Part shown: piece after piece, positions 45,570 to 54,233 of the stretch | Numbering within the stretch: position 1 is the stretch's first letter | How the letters are laid out: each line of letters begins with the position of its first letter | Assembly: GCF_004104355.1 (NCBI RefSeq) | Contig: NZ_RJLM01000002.1 | Coordinates: 125,168-189,167, forward strand | Length of the DNA: 64,000 nucleotides | Origin: Photobacterium chitinilyticum | Lineage (GTDB): Bacteria > Pseudomonadota > Gammaproteobacteria > Enterobacterales > Vibrionaceae | Direction of reading: 5' to 3' | The notes under the pieces: generated by a model | Database searches by the model: none | What the model was told of the DNA's origin: nothing | Seen by the model: the letters and a program-made list of their open reading frames with translations, nothing else | Translations under genes and position numbers: made by a program

Positions 45570-46562
45570 ATGACCACTTCAAATAAAGCGACTACTCCAA
45601 TTGTCTCATTGCACAATACAAGCAAGCATTACCAGCAGGTTGAAGCATTGAAAAACATCAACTTGCAGTTAGATGCGGGTGAAGTTCTCGGCCTGTTCGG
45701 TCACAACGGGGCCGGCAAGACAACCATGATGAAGCTCATTCTCGGCGTTATCGAAGCCAGCCAGGGTGATGTAAGAATATTCGGTGTCGATCCGCAGTCC
45801 AAGCAAGCCTGGCACAGCAGGCGCCAAATCGGCTACTTACCGGAAAATGTCAGCTTTTATGACCACCTTACAGGGCTAGAGGTACTGACTTATTTCTCGC
45901 GACTAAAGTCGGTGAGCAAACAACAAGTCATCGCCCTGCTAGAACAGGTCGGACTTACCGCAGCCATGAAACGCAAGGTAAAGACTTACTCCAAAGGAAT
46001 GCGTCAGCGGCTGGGCCTTGCCCAGGCTTTTTTGGGTGAGCCTAAACTACTGCTGCTCGACGAACCAACCGTCGGGCTTGATCCTATTGCGACGAAAGAG
46101 TTCTATCAAACCGTCGATGCGCTAAAAAGCAACGGGGCCAGTATTATTCTGTGTTCCCATATCCTGCCAGGCGTGGAACAACATATCGACCGGGCCATGA
46201 TTTTATCGGGCGGTAAACAGCGGGCAATGGGAACCCTGTCCCAACTACGCGAACAGGCCAGCTTGCCTGTCACAATTCACGCCCAAGGGCTCGGCACAAA
46301 ACTGCAAGATGATCCGTTACTCTGCCAATACCTGGCCAATGACAGCCAATTACGGGTCCCCGAGAGCGATAAGCTGGCTGTACTCCGTAAGCTACTCGAT
46401 TATGAACAAATGAGTGATCTACACATCGAGCCGGCCAACTTAGACCAGCTCTATCAATACTATCTCAACGATAGCACAGCCTTTGACTCTGCAGCACCGG
46501 AGCAACAGGAAGCACCAAGTCAATCTGCCGTTCACAACAAATCGGAGGCCGTCAGCTCATGA
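45570..46562 (+). CDS. nosF: NosF, ABC-type ATPase
   Basis: A 330-residue ATP-binding subunit. Walker A GHNGAGKTT, the signature YSKGMRQRLGLAQ and Walker B LLLLDEPTVGLDP are all intact; the D-loop and H-switch (CSHIL) follow. It powers NosY with NosD for CuZ maturation. It is a little longer than many NosF proteins, with a C-terminal tail of about 30 polar residues. ATGA overlap with nosY. Confidence 0.92.
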   Translation: MTTSNKATTPIVSLHNTSKHYQQVEALKNINLQLDAGEVLGLFGHNGAGKTTMMKLILGVIEASQGDVRIFGVDPQSKQAWHSRRQIGYLPENVSFYDHLTGLEVLTYFSRLKSVSKQQVIALLEQVGLTAAMKRKVKTYSKGMRQRLGLAQAFLGEPKLLLLDEPTVGLDPIATKEFYQTVDALKSNGASIILCSHILPGVEQHIDRAMILSGGKQRAMGTLSQLREQASLPVTIHAQGLGTKLQDDPLLCQYLANDSQLRVPESDKLAVLRKLLDYEQMSDLHIEPANLDQLYQYYLNDSTAFDSAAPEQQEAPSQSAVHNKSEAVSS

Positions 46563-47377
46563 ATCCTGTTTTTGCCGTCGCGATTAAAGAGTTTCAGGAT
46601 GGCCTGCGCAACCGCTGGCTGATTTCTATCACCCTGATTTTTGCTGTGCTTTCACTAGGGCTGAGCTATTACGGCTCGGTCGCATCCGGACAACTCGGGG
46701 TGGCGTCGTTGTCTTCGACAATTGCCAGCTTGTCCAGCCTTGCGGTATTTCTGATCCCGCTGATTGCGCTGCTTTTAAGTTACGACAGCTTTGTCGGCGA
46801 GCAGGAATCCGGTACGCTGCTACTGCTACTGACCTACCCAATCAGCCATGTCCAGTTGCTGCTCGGTAAATTTTTGGGACAAGGAGCCATCATCACCCTG
46901 GCAACCTGCCTCGGTTTTGGTAGTGCCGCCTTATTGCTTGCCATACAGTCTGATTTCATTGCTGTCATCCCTGCGTTTAGCCTGTTTATTCTCACTGCAA
47001 CCCTGCTAGGGCTCTGTTTTATCGCTATTGCCTATGTGATCAGCCTGGCGGTATCAGAGAAGTCCAAAGCGGCAGGTATTGCACTGATGATCTGGTTTTT
47101 CTTTGTCCTGGTTTTTGACTTAGCGCTACTGGCTATCTTGGTTGGGATCGAAGATGGGCTATCGCAGCAGCACTTGATACAGCTGATGATGTTCAATCCG
47201 GCAGACTTGTTCAGGCTTATCAACCTTGCCGCATTAGACACGGGAGATGTTAACGGTGTGCTGGCGGTTGCAATAGATCAAAGCCGTTCACCCGCAAGCC
47301 TGCTACTGATGATGATTGGCTGGGTGGTAACGCCGCTGGCTGTCGCCTCTCTGGTATTTAAAAAGAAAAAGCTTTAA
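46559..47377 (+). CDS. nosY: NosY, ABC permease
   Basis: A 272-residue membrane subunit with about six hydrophobic helices, of the ABC-2 type. FVGEQESGTLLLLLTYPISHVQLLLGK is the family motif between helices (positions about 80-106). It forms the transporter with NosF and interacts with NosD. ATGA overlap with nosF indicates translational coupling. Confidence 0.9.
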   Translation: MNPVFAVAIKEFQDGLRNRWLISITLIFAVLSLGLSYYGSVASGQLGVASLSSTIASLSSLAVFLIPLIALLLSYDSFVGEQESGTLLLLLTYPISHVQLLLGKFLGQGAIITLATCLGFGSAALLLAIQSDFIAVIPAFSLFILTATLLGLCFIAIAYVISLAVSEKSKAAGIALMIWFFFVLVFDLALLAILVGIEDGLSQQHLIQLMMFNPADLFRLINLAALDTGDVNGVLAVAIDQSRSPASLLLMMIGWVVTPLAVASLVFKKKKL

Positions 47378-47434
47378 TAGCAAATAACTCAAATCAATTA
47401 AGCGTTTAATGATTCAATAAGTAAGGAAACAATA

Positions 47435-47935
47435 ATGCGTAGTTTACACCCACTAAGGACTGTCAGTGTTGCCCTAATGCTTGTATTGGGCGTGGCCTGC
47501 AGCGAACAGGACTCAGCGGAACAAGCCATGGTGCGACAAGCCGTTGCAATAGAGCAGGCAGATGAATGCCACCTGTGCGGTATGATCATCAGTAATTTCC
47601 CGGGACCAAAAGGAGAGAACTATACCAAGTCATCCGATTCGGTGAACAAGTTCTGCTCTACCCGAGATTTGTTCAGCTTTGTTCTCCAGCCGGAAAACAA
47701 GCGTCAGGTCAAAGAGATCTACGTGCATGACATGAGCAAAACACCTTGGCAGAGTCCGGAAGATGAATACTTTATCGACGCCCGGGAAGCATGGTTTGTG
47801 ATCGGTTCAGAGAAAAAAGGGGCGATGGGCAAGACACTGGCCAGTTTTGCCCAGCAAGCTGATGCGGAGGTATTCATCAAAGAGTTTGGCGGAAAGCTAT
47901 ACCGCTTTGACGATATCACCATTGATGTGCTGTAA
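47435..47935 (+). CDS. nosL: NosL, copper-binding lipoprotein
   Basis: A 166-residue outer-membrane lipoprotein (signal with VACS) carrying the Cu(I)-binding motif ECHLCGMIISNF. NosL is the copper chaperone for NosZ. Last gene of the cluster; no nosX/ApbE or nosC-type gene follows here, so flavin transfer to NosR must come from elsewhere. A GGAAAC lies before the ATG. Confidence 0.9.
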   Translation: MRSLHPLRTVSVALMLVLGVACSEQDSAEQAMVRQAVAIEQADECHLCGMIISNFPGPKGENYTKSSDSVNKFCSTRDLFSFVLQPENKRQVKEIYVHDMSKTPWQSPEDEYFIDAREAWFVIGSEKKGAMGKTLASFAQQADAEVFIKEFGGKLYRFDDITIDVL

Positions 47936-47983
47936 AGCCTCTATCTATACAATGACCTAGCTAAGCAATAACCCTATCAAAAC

Positions 47984-48006
47984 AAGCCCGTAGATCGGCG
48001 GGCTTA
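47984..48006 (+). terminator. Probable terminator of the nos operon
   Basis: AAGCCCG and CGGGCTT form a 7-bp stem with an eight-base loop about 50 bases after nosL. The following T-run is weak. Confidence 0.55.
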
Positions 48007-48156
48007 CATTACCTCTCATTACTGCGTTTGCAGATCTTTCGATACCGTTCATACTTTTTCTATACGCAAAATTGTTCCTAGAATTGTTCCCAGAAAACAA
48101 TAAAAACTCAGCGAGGAAGCATCAGGCGGTCACCAATTGAAGAAGGGGTAATCAGC

Positions 48157-48729
48157 ATGTGCGGACGATTCAGAGTGTCAGGCGCGATGTTCAACCAAAT
48201 GGTTAGCGACGAAATCGGATGTGATTTTAAAGCCGAGGAAAACCCAGATCTTCGCCCTAGCCAAAATGTATCAACCATTATCTATGTGCAGGGTTCGGTA
48301 GAACAGCAAGACGCCCAGTGGGGGATCAAACCGGATTGGGCCAAAAAGCAGATCATCAATGCACAGGCCGAAACGGTCAACGAGAAAAAAACCTTTCACC
48401 ATGCGATGCAAAATCACCGTTGCCTCATCCCCTGTAGTGGCTGGTTTGAATGGCATGACGAGGGAGCACCACGCAAACAGAAATACCTGTTTAGCCACCG
48501 TGACGAAAAGCCGTTTTACATGGCCGGGATATGGTTTCCTGGCGACGTTCTGCAGCTAGTCATCCTAACGACAGCCGCCAATAACATCTGCCGCCCCTAC
48601 CATGACCGGATACCGGTACTTATCCCGACCAAAGCGGCATGGAAGTGGCTGGAAGAAAGTATCACCACTGTTACCCCATTGCTCACTGTCAGCAACAAAC
48701 TCCCCATCACGGTTACCGCTGTTCACTAA
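48157..48729 (+). CDS. yedK: SRAP-family abasic-site protein (YedK/HMCES)
   Basis: A 190-residue protein starting MCGRF, where Cys2 forms the DNA-protein crosslink at abasic sites after removal of Met. The family motifs AETVNEK (Asn), CSGWFEW (Glu) and HDRIPVLIP (His) are intact. Role: protection of single-stranded DNA abasic sites at stalled forks, in the cytoplasm. The start is fixed because Cys must be second. Confidence 0.9.
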   Translation: MCGRFRVSGAMFNQMVSDEIGCDFKAEENPDLRPSQNVSTIIYVQGSVEQQDAQWGIKPDWAKKQIINAQAETVNEKKTFHHAMQNHRCLIPCSGWFEWHDEGAPRKQKYLFSHRDEKPFYMAGIWFPGDVLQLVILTTAANNICRPYHDRIPVLIPTKAAWKWLEESITTVTPLLTVSNKLPITVTAVH

Positions 48730-48861
48730 GACTACCATTAGATATTTTGAATGCACCTCGCATTCCTGACGAAAAGATCATTGGCGCCTAGATAACAATA
48801 CATTAACGCCAAGACTGTTTACTACAATTCTTATTGTCTCCGTCAATGTGAGGTGCTCCCT

Positions 48862-49881
48862 ATGAAACCTGTTCTATTTTTGGTTCACGGTATGGGTAAC
48901 CATACCGAGGCTTCATTCAAATCCGAGGTCGTCACATCGCTGAATGCGGCCTTATCCTATTATCCCAACCCAGACACCACCAATATTGAATCCGCCTTTG
49001 ATATTGTCGTTTTTTCTTATAATGACATTTTCGAAAATTATCTAGAAAAGTTAAAAAACGAATTTGGCGATATCATTACTGCCGCCACATCAATGCCTGA
49101 ACTAGCCGCTATAAATGATGTTGTAGACTTTAAAAATGACCTGCGATCAATAAGCGAAAAAGTCCTCTTCACCACCCATTGGCTCGATGTGGTGCTATAT
49201 CGCTTTACATTACTTGGGGAGGCCATCCGGGCTCGTTTCACCAGCCAGCTGAGCCAGCTTATTCGCAGCCGGGGTTCCAGCAATGTCCATATCATTGCCC
49301 ACTCGCTGGGAACCGCTGTCACTCTCGATGCCTTGAGCATTCTCTATGACAAAAATCTGCTCATTGATCCTACCGATGGCAAACTAAATCCTATCGTCAA
49401 CCGACTGGGTAGCGTGACCTATCTGGCCAATGTAGCCAAGATACTCGAAGACATCGTTCCCGTTGACCAGACTGTCGTCAACCCGTCAGACACGGGATGC
49501 TCCAACCGTGTTTTCAACGTCAACCATCAACTCGATCCTTTCACCAAGGTCCGCCCTTACAAGCCAACCGGCGCTCTTTGGACCCAACTAACCAACATCG
49601 ATGACGAGCTTGAACATCTGGCCACCAAGTTCCCGCATGATGTCGGCAACTACCTCAAGAACCCTGTCGTTAATCAACCATTATTTGAAGTTTATTTCAA
49701 TAGCCCGAACTACAGCGAAGGCGTTGATATCGCCCAACGCCAATTCCTAGCAAATAACAAGCTGGTAGCTGCCAGTGAAGAGGTTATCCAGCTCATTGAG
49801 GCACTCAAACAACCTGATGGCAACGACTGGCAACGCTTCTATTCCGCCTTCAAAGCTGTCTATCAATTAATCAAGGAGTAG
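48862..49881 (+). CDS. Uncharacterised alpha/beta hydrolase-like protein
   Basis: A 339-residue protein without a signal peptide. VLFLVHGMGNHTE is the N-terminal strand-plus-oxyanion motif, and NVHIIAHSLGTAVTLDAL is the nucleophile elbow (HSLG). A later His in VFNVNHQLDPFTKVRPY fits the catalytic triad with Asp nearby, as in several lipase/PGAP1-like bacterial proteins. The substrate is unknown. GAGG eight bases upstream decides ATG 48862 over GTG 48853. It is followed four bases later by a secreted protein gene, so the two are an operon. Confidence 0.72.
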   Translation: MKPVLFLVHGMGNHTEASFKSEVVTSLNAALSYYPNPDTTNIESAFDIVVFSYNDIFENYLEKLKNEFGDIITAATSMPELAAINDVVDFKNDLRSISEKVLFTTHWLDVVLYRFTLLGEAIRARFTSQLSQLIRSRGSSNVHIIAHSLGTAVTLDALSILYDKNLLIDPTDGKLNPIVNRLGSVTYLANVAKILEDIVPVDQTVVNPSDTGCSNRVFNVNHQLDPFTKVRPYKPTGALWTQLTNIDDELEHLATKFPHDVGNYLKNPVVNQPLFEVYFNSPNYSEGVDIAQRQFLANNKLVAASEEVIQLIEALKQPDGNDWQRFYSAFKAVYQLIKE

Positions 49882-49885
49882 TCAC

Positions 49886-50950
49886 ATGTCCAGATGGCTG
49901 ATTTATCTTGTTCTTCTTTATGGTGTTGCTAGCGCATCAGCTCAGACCGAGCAGGAATATTGCGACAACCTAGAAAAACATCATCAAAACACACAACGTA
50001 CAGTCCATGCCTCATTGAAGCCTTTTGCAAACGAGATGCAGACCATCCAGCAAAATTACTGCATTGAATTTCACACACAGAAGACATTGGATAACGCTGA
50101 CTATACCGACATCAATAACATGTTGATCCGCGCGATAGAAAAACAAAACAATGTTCTCATCCGCAACACAGATATGGGTCAAACAAGCTTTGACCGCTAC
50201 ATCAAGCAGCTAAAGAGCCAGCCATACATTCCCCCTCAAGAAAAGCCACTATATATCAGCAATCGCGAACTCCCTGACGGGTACTATGACGCAAGTAAGT
50301 CCATATTGCTGTGCAACAAAAATAATCCTGACTGTACACGTTTCATGACTAGCTTTTTCCAATTGCTGGGTCACTCTCATAAATTACTCACACTGCAAGA
50401 CGTTGACGCCGCAGCAGTTGTTCACACCAATGCCAGCAAGCAATGGGATCAATTCCTGGAAGACAGCCTAGTCCAAATGCCGTGGGAACTTTGGTTCAAT
50501 AGCAACCGCTTGTATTCACAACGACAGTCATCTGCTAATCCTCAGCTTTTATCACCTCCAAGCTACCAGTATATTTTCCTGAGACCCGGACTTGTCTATG
50601 ACTTTGTCAGCAATGCCGAAGACGGCAGCCAGAACAAGGCCACCTTAATGCTGGAAGGCCTCGGAATTGATGTCTGGAATCGTAAGCAGTGGTATATACC
50701 GTCAGGAATATCGGTTGTCGGACTGTATACCGATCGCGACGGCGTAGATGACCTTGGATGGGGAGTCGCACTCAGGTTCAAGACCAAATTCATGCTCGGC
50801 GCCTCTTTCTACGGCAGCGACGATACGGGCGTATTCTTGTCGGTCGACTTACTTGAGCTCTTCAGAGACAAAAAACAAACCTTCAAACAGTACAAATCGG
50901 AATTTTATCAAGCCCAGCGCGAGCTCAGCCGTCAAGGCCAACATTATTGA
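49886..50950 (+). CDS. Secreted protein of unknown function, partner of the hydrolase
   Basis: A 354-residue protein with a clear signal peptide (ends ASASA). The N-terminal half is helical with paired Cys residues (QEYCDNLEKHHQN and QQNYCIEFH; later LLCNKNNPDCTR), suggesting periplasmic disulfides. The C-terminal half is beta-rich and ends with aromatic strands such as GWGVALRFKTKFMLGASFYG. I recognise no family. Four-base spacing after the hydrolase gene implies a linked function. Its 3' end overlaps the convergent LysR gene by 26 bases. Confidence 0.65.
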   Translation: MSRWLIYLVLLYGVASASAQTEQEYCDNLEKHHQNTQRTVHASLKPFANEMQTIQQNYCIEFHTQKTLDNADYTDINNMLIRAIEKQNNVLIRNTDMGQTSFDRYIKQLKSQPYIPPQEKPLYISNRELPDGYYDASKSILLCNKNNPDCTRFMTSFFQLLGHSHKLLTLQDVDAAAVVHTNASKQWDQFLEDSLVQMPWELWFNSNRLYSQRQSSANPQLLSPPSYQYIFLRPGLVYDFVSNAEDGSQNKATLMLEGLGIDVWNRKQWYIPSGISVVGLYTDRDGVDDLGWGVALRFKTKFMLGASFYGSDDTGVFLSVDLLELFRDKKQTFKQYKSEFYQAQRELSRQGQHY

Positions 50951-51887
50951 TGATCAGCTCCCGTAGCCAGCGATGACTGGGATCGAGTTCAAAATGCTTA
51001 TGCCATAACAAGACATAGCCTCCCGGTTCCACCATCACTGGCACATCAAGCGTCAGCAAGTCAAAGTGTTGGCTCATTTTGGCGGTATATCTTGCTGGCG
51101 CACACAAAATAAGATCGCTCTGCTCGCACAGGCTCATCGCACTATAGAAATCCGTCATATTCACAGCAATATCACGCTTCAGGTGCTGAAGGCTCAGCAC
51201 CTCGTCCAGTAACCAATGCTCAATCCCGCCAAAAGTAACCTGGAGATGACGATACTTTAGGAAAGTCGCCAGATCCCACGTTTCTTGAAGCAGTGGGTGC
51301 TCCTTTCTTATTAAACACACCGGGCGATCACGTACCAGCTCGATATAATTCAGTTCGCCGGGAATCGTATTAATATGTAGCTGCGAGCGCTCATCCCACT
51401 CCCGTGTACAGATTGCCATGTCAATGTCGCAACGAAGCAGATTAGCGATACTTTCTTGATTCCAAGTTTGGCTATTGAGAGTAATGTTCGGAGCCTGTGC
51501 CAACAAGTCCGGCATAAAAAATGGGTAGGTGAGCGAGTAAGCCGTCTCGACCAAATCAATGCGAAACACCCGCTGGCTAAGCGATGGATCAAACGAGCTC
51601 GGGCGAGTAAACTGATCGAGCTGTTGCAATACCTGACGTAACTGCGGTGCCAGCTGCATGGCTCGCGGCGTCGCTCTCAACCCGTGAGCCGTTCGCTCGA
51701 ACAACTGATCATCAAAGGTTTCCCTGAGTTTGGCCAGCTGCTTACTGACAGCCGACTGGCTAAGGTGCAGTCGTGATGCTGCCGCCGTTACGCTTTGTTC
51801 CTCAAGCAATATCTCAAGCACCCGGAGCAAGTTATAATCGAAATGATTCAAGGTTTTAACACCATCCAGCCAATAAGCATTAATCAT
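50925..51887 (-). CDS. LysR-family transcriptional regulator
   Basis: A 320-residue LTTR. The winged HTH (about residues 15-75) has QSVTAAASRLHLSQSAVSKQL and FDDQLFERTAHGLRATPRA; the periplasmic-binding-protein-like effector domain follows. The target and ligand are unknown. The first residues before LNHFDYNLLRVL are unusual for an LTTR, so a TTG start shortly downstream is possible. Convergent and overlapping the secreted protein gene; on the other side it is next to ryhB. Confidence 0.82.
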   Translation of the reverse strand: MINAYWLDGVKTLNHFDYNLLRVLEILLEEQSVTAAASRLHLSQSAVSKQLAKLRETFDDQLFERTAHGLRATPRAMQLAPQLRQVLQQLDQFTRPSSFDPSLSQRVFRIDLVETAYSLTYPFFMPDLLAQAPNITLNSQTWNQESIANLLRCDIDMAICTREWDERSQLHINTIPGELNYIELVRDRPVCLIRKEHPLLQETWDLATFLKYRHLQVTFGGIEHWLLDEVLSLQHLKRDIAVNMTDFYSAMSLCEQSDLILCAPARYTAKMSQHFDLLTLDVPVMVEPGGYVLLWHKHFELDPSHRWLRELIINNVGLDG

Positions 51888-51995
51888 ATACCCAAGCTAC
51901 CTCAAGATGCTCGTTTCAGCGAGAATTACTTGACTACTAGGTTAGGTGCCGATTAGACAAGCCAGTGGCTATAAATGAAAATAATTCGCAACAAA

Positions 51996-52027
51996 TTGCT
52001 TGCAATTCAAATGAGAATGGTTATTAT
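51996..52027 (+). promoter_or_regulatory. Promoter and Fur box of ryhB
   Basis: TGAGAATGGTTATTA (52012-52026) matches the Fur 7-1-7 consensus TGATAAT-N-ATTATCA at 12 of 14 positions. It overlaps a probable -10 (TATTAT, 52022-52027), with TTGCAA (52000-52005) as -35 at 16-base spacing. Iron-loaded Fur would block this promoter. Confidence 0.85.
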
Positions 52028-52032
52028 TAACA

Positions 52033-52203
52033 GGCACTCAGGCGAGAGGAAAAAGATTCATCCCTCTTGCTCTGAAGGCACGACATTGCTCACATTGCTT
52101 CCAGTGTACTTCAGCTTCGGTTGAGTGTTTTTAGTGTAGGGCTAGAAACAGATTACCACTTTTGCTGAGCGGCTCTCCTGCCAAAGTAGAGCCGCTTTTT
52201 CTT
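52033..52203 (+). ncRNA. ryhB: RyhB small regulatory RNA
   Basis: The 28 bases at 52078-52105 (beginning GCACGACATTGCTC and ending TGCTTCCAGT) are identical, as I recall it, to the conserved core of E. coli RyhB that pairs with sodB and other iron-protein mRNAs. Upstream lies a Fur box, and the RNA ends in an intrinsic terminator (52168-52203). The predicted length of about 170 nt is longer than E. coli RyhB (90 nt) and similar to the longer Vibrio forms. The transcription start (about 52033) is inferred from the -10. It represses non-essential iron-using genes in iron shortage, with Hfq. Confidence 0.9.
52168..52203 (+). terminator. Terminator of ryhB
   Basis: AGCGGCTCT and AGAGCCGCT form a perfect 9-bp stem with an 11-base loop, followed by TTTTT-C-TTT. 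Confidence 0.9.
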
Positions 52204-52219
52204 TCCATAAACAAAATGA

Positions 52220-52612
52220 TTACTTCTCAAGGTCGTACACCACATAGCCCTTGTTATCTAAACAACGACGAAGCACTTTAGCCTGAACCTCTGTGGCATC
52301 ATTTGCACCTGATACCGCACCCGCTCCCCCTCCGATAGCCCCACCAGCCAAGGCACCAACGGCTACACCGGCAAGCCCGTCTTCAAGACCACCGACAACC
52401 GCCCCCACTACAGCTCCTGATGCCGCACCGTTTTGTGCGTTAACTTTGGCCGACTCAGCTTTATCGACACTCTTGGCATAAGATTGGCAGTATGAAAAAT
52501 CCTGTTCGTATTGCGCCTGATCGACATTAGTCATATCGACAACAGGCTTTTGCTGATACGCACAGGCAGATAACAGGGTAGCAATCGTGGTGGCAATAAA
52601 GAGCTTTTTCAT
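52220..52612 (-). CDS. Glycine-zipper lipoprotein
   Basis: A 130-residue lipoprotein with lipobox LSAC. After a short polar part, residues about 60-105 are a run of small residues (GAVVGAVVGG and GVAVGALAGGAIGGGAGAV), a glycine-zipper that can pack as paired membrane helices, followed by a C-terminal CLDNKGYVVY. Similar proteins occur in Vibrionaceae with no defined function. The ATG at 52612 is chosen because GAGAGA precedes it; the longer ORF lacks a signal at its start. Convergent with ryhB. Confidence 0.75.
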   Translation of the reverse strand: MKKLFIATTIATLLSACAYQQKPVVDMTNVDQAQYEQDFSYCQSYAKSVDKAESAKVNAQNGAASGAVVGAVVGGLEDGLAGVAVGALAGGAIGGGAGAVSGANDATEVQAKVLRRCLDNKGYVVYDLEK

Positions 52613-53057
52613 CGGTATCTCTCTCGGTTGAAGGCAGCGCAAGAACATCCTGCTCTGACAATGTAGGTCATTGGTGACAAATGTACGCTGTTTTTTATTT
52701 TACCTATAACACATCTCTGTCCGTATTTGTCGCCATCGATACAAAGCCATACATTGTTACAGTGATATACCTAACCCGCTTTATAATGTGAACTCCTGAG
52801 TGTTCACTAGAATATGCCCGGCGATCTCAAAATGCTTGGGGATCGTCCTGTGCACACGGAGAAACACTCTTATTACCTCTTACGCGTATTTCAACCCGTG
52901 AATATTCGTTAATATAAAATTCAGCATCATAATAAAACACAAAACAAGCACACTGTTATCAGTGAAATGGCACACATAGAAAACAAATTTAAATCAATGT
53001 ATTAAACATTGCTCTTAGTGTACCGAGTACAACAAAATAGGATTTCAAGGATAAGAA
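52613..53057. other. Gene-free stretch before fructose-bisphosphatase
   Basis: About 445 bases with no credible ORF. It includes a GTGAAC-N8-GTTCAC inverted repeat (52788-52807), which could be a regulator site, and an AT-rich leader with AAGGATAAGAA before the fbp ATG. Confidence 0.5.
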
Positions 53058-54080
53058 ATGTCCGATATTAAAACGCTTGGTGAATTCATCATCGAGAAAC
53101 AGAATGACTTCCCCCATGCCAGTGGTGATCTGTCTTCGCTACTGGGTTCGATAAAATTAGCAGCCAAGATCGTAAACCGTGAAATCAACAAAGCGGGATT
53201 AATTGATATTACGGGATCCGTCGGCAAGGAAAATATTCAAGGAGAACAACAACAAAAACTCGACCTTTACGCCAATGAAAAATTTAAAGCAGCACTAGAA
53301 GCGCACGCCCAGGTATGCGGGATTGCCAGTGAAGAAGAAGATGAAGTTGTCGCTTTCAGCAAAGAACAAAACCGTAATGCCAAGTATGTTGTTCTGATAG
53401 ACCCGTTGGACGGATCTTCAAACATTGATGTAAATGCTTCCGTCGGCACTATATTTTCCATCTATCGCCGCTTATCGCCAGTTGGCACCCCGGCGACTGA
53501 AAGCGACTTTCTTCAACCTGGTAATTGCCAGATTGCCGCTGGATATGTCATTTATGGCTCTTCTACCATGTTGGTTTATACCACAGGAAAAGGGGTTCAT
53601 GGTTTCACCTATGATCCTTCTCTCGGGGTATTTTGTCTTTCCCATGAAAATATTCGAATCAGTGAAAACGGCAGTTGCTATTCAACCAATGAGGGCAACT
53701 ATATCCGCTTTCCTATCGGTGTAAAAAAATACATCAAGTATTGCCAAGAGAATGTACCCAAGGACAATCGCCCATATACATCGCGTTATATTGGCTCTTT
53801 AATTTCAGATATTCACCGTAACCTGCTGAAGGGAGGGATTTACCTTTACCCTAGCACTGCTGCTTATCCAAATGGTAAGCTACGCCTGCTCTATGAATGC
53901 AACCCTATGGCTTTTATTATGGAGCAAGCTGGCGGTAAAGCATGCAATGGGTCAAGCCGGATCCTGGATATTAAACCGACATCGCTACATCAAAGAATAC
54001 CTTTTTTTGCCGGCTCAACAGAAATGATCCGCAAACTCGAGCAGTTTCTCACCGAACCCTCGCATAATGTACAGTCATAA
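53058..54080 (+). CDS. fbp: Class I fructose-1,6-bisphosphatase
   Basis: A 340-residue gluconeogenic enzyme that removes the 1-phosphate from fructose 1,6-bisphosphate. [26 protein letters not shown] and the metal-binding [17 protein letters not shown] are the family blocks; [17 protein letters not shown] lies near the C-terminus. Length is normal. AAGGAT lies seven bases before the ATG. The gene stands alone here; it may be a second fbp copy in this genome, which cannot be judged from the window. Confidence 0.93.
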   Translation: MSDIKTLGEFIIEKQNDFPHASGDLSSLLGSIKLAAKIVNREINKAGLIDITGSVGKENIQGEQQQKLDLYANEKFKAALEAHAQVCGIASEEEDEVVAFSKEQNRNAKYVVLIDPLDGSSNIDVNASVGTIFSIYRRLSPVGTPATESDFLQPGNCQIAAGYVIYGSSTMLVYTTGKGVHGFTYDPSLGVFCLSHENIRISENGSCYSTNEGNYIRFPIGVKKYIKYCQENVPKDNRPYTSRYIGSLISDIHRNLLKGGIYLYPSTAAYPNGKLRLLYECNPMAFIMEQAGGKACNGSSRILDIKPTSLHQRIPFFAGSTEMIRKLEQFLTEPSHNVQS

Positions 54081-54141
54081 ATACAGCGCCAAAATACTCA
54101 CTGATATTTTGACTTAGCGACTCGTTTCAGAAAAACATTTT

Positions 54142-54168
54142 CCAGAAAGAACACCCTGTTCTTTCTGG
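54142..54168. terminator. Hairpin between convergent fbp and sensor kinase genes
   Basis: CCAGAAAGAACA and TGTTCTTTCTGG form a perfect 12-bp stem with loop CCC. T-richness is better on the minus strand (GGAAAATGTTTTT), so it may terminate the kinase transcript as well as fbp. Confidence 0.6.
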
Positions 54169-54233
54169 TGGCTCATATCTCTCCAGCTAAGAGCTGACGA
54201 TGTCAATTTTATCGCCCTTCACTAAGCTTGGTA

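Noticed and set aside
52293-52481. Proline-rich plus-strand ORF
   Set aside because: Antisense of the glycine-zipper lipoprotein; composition is a mirror of the Gly/Ala codons.
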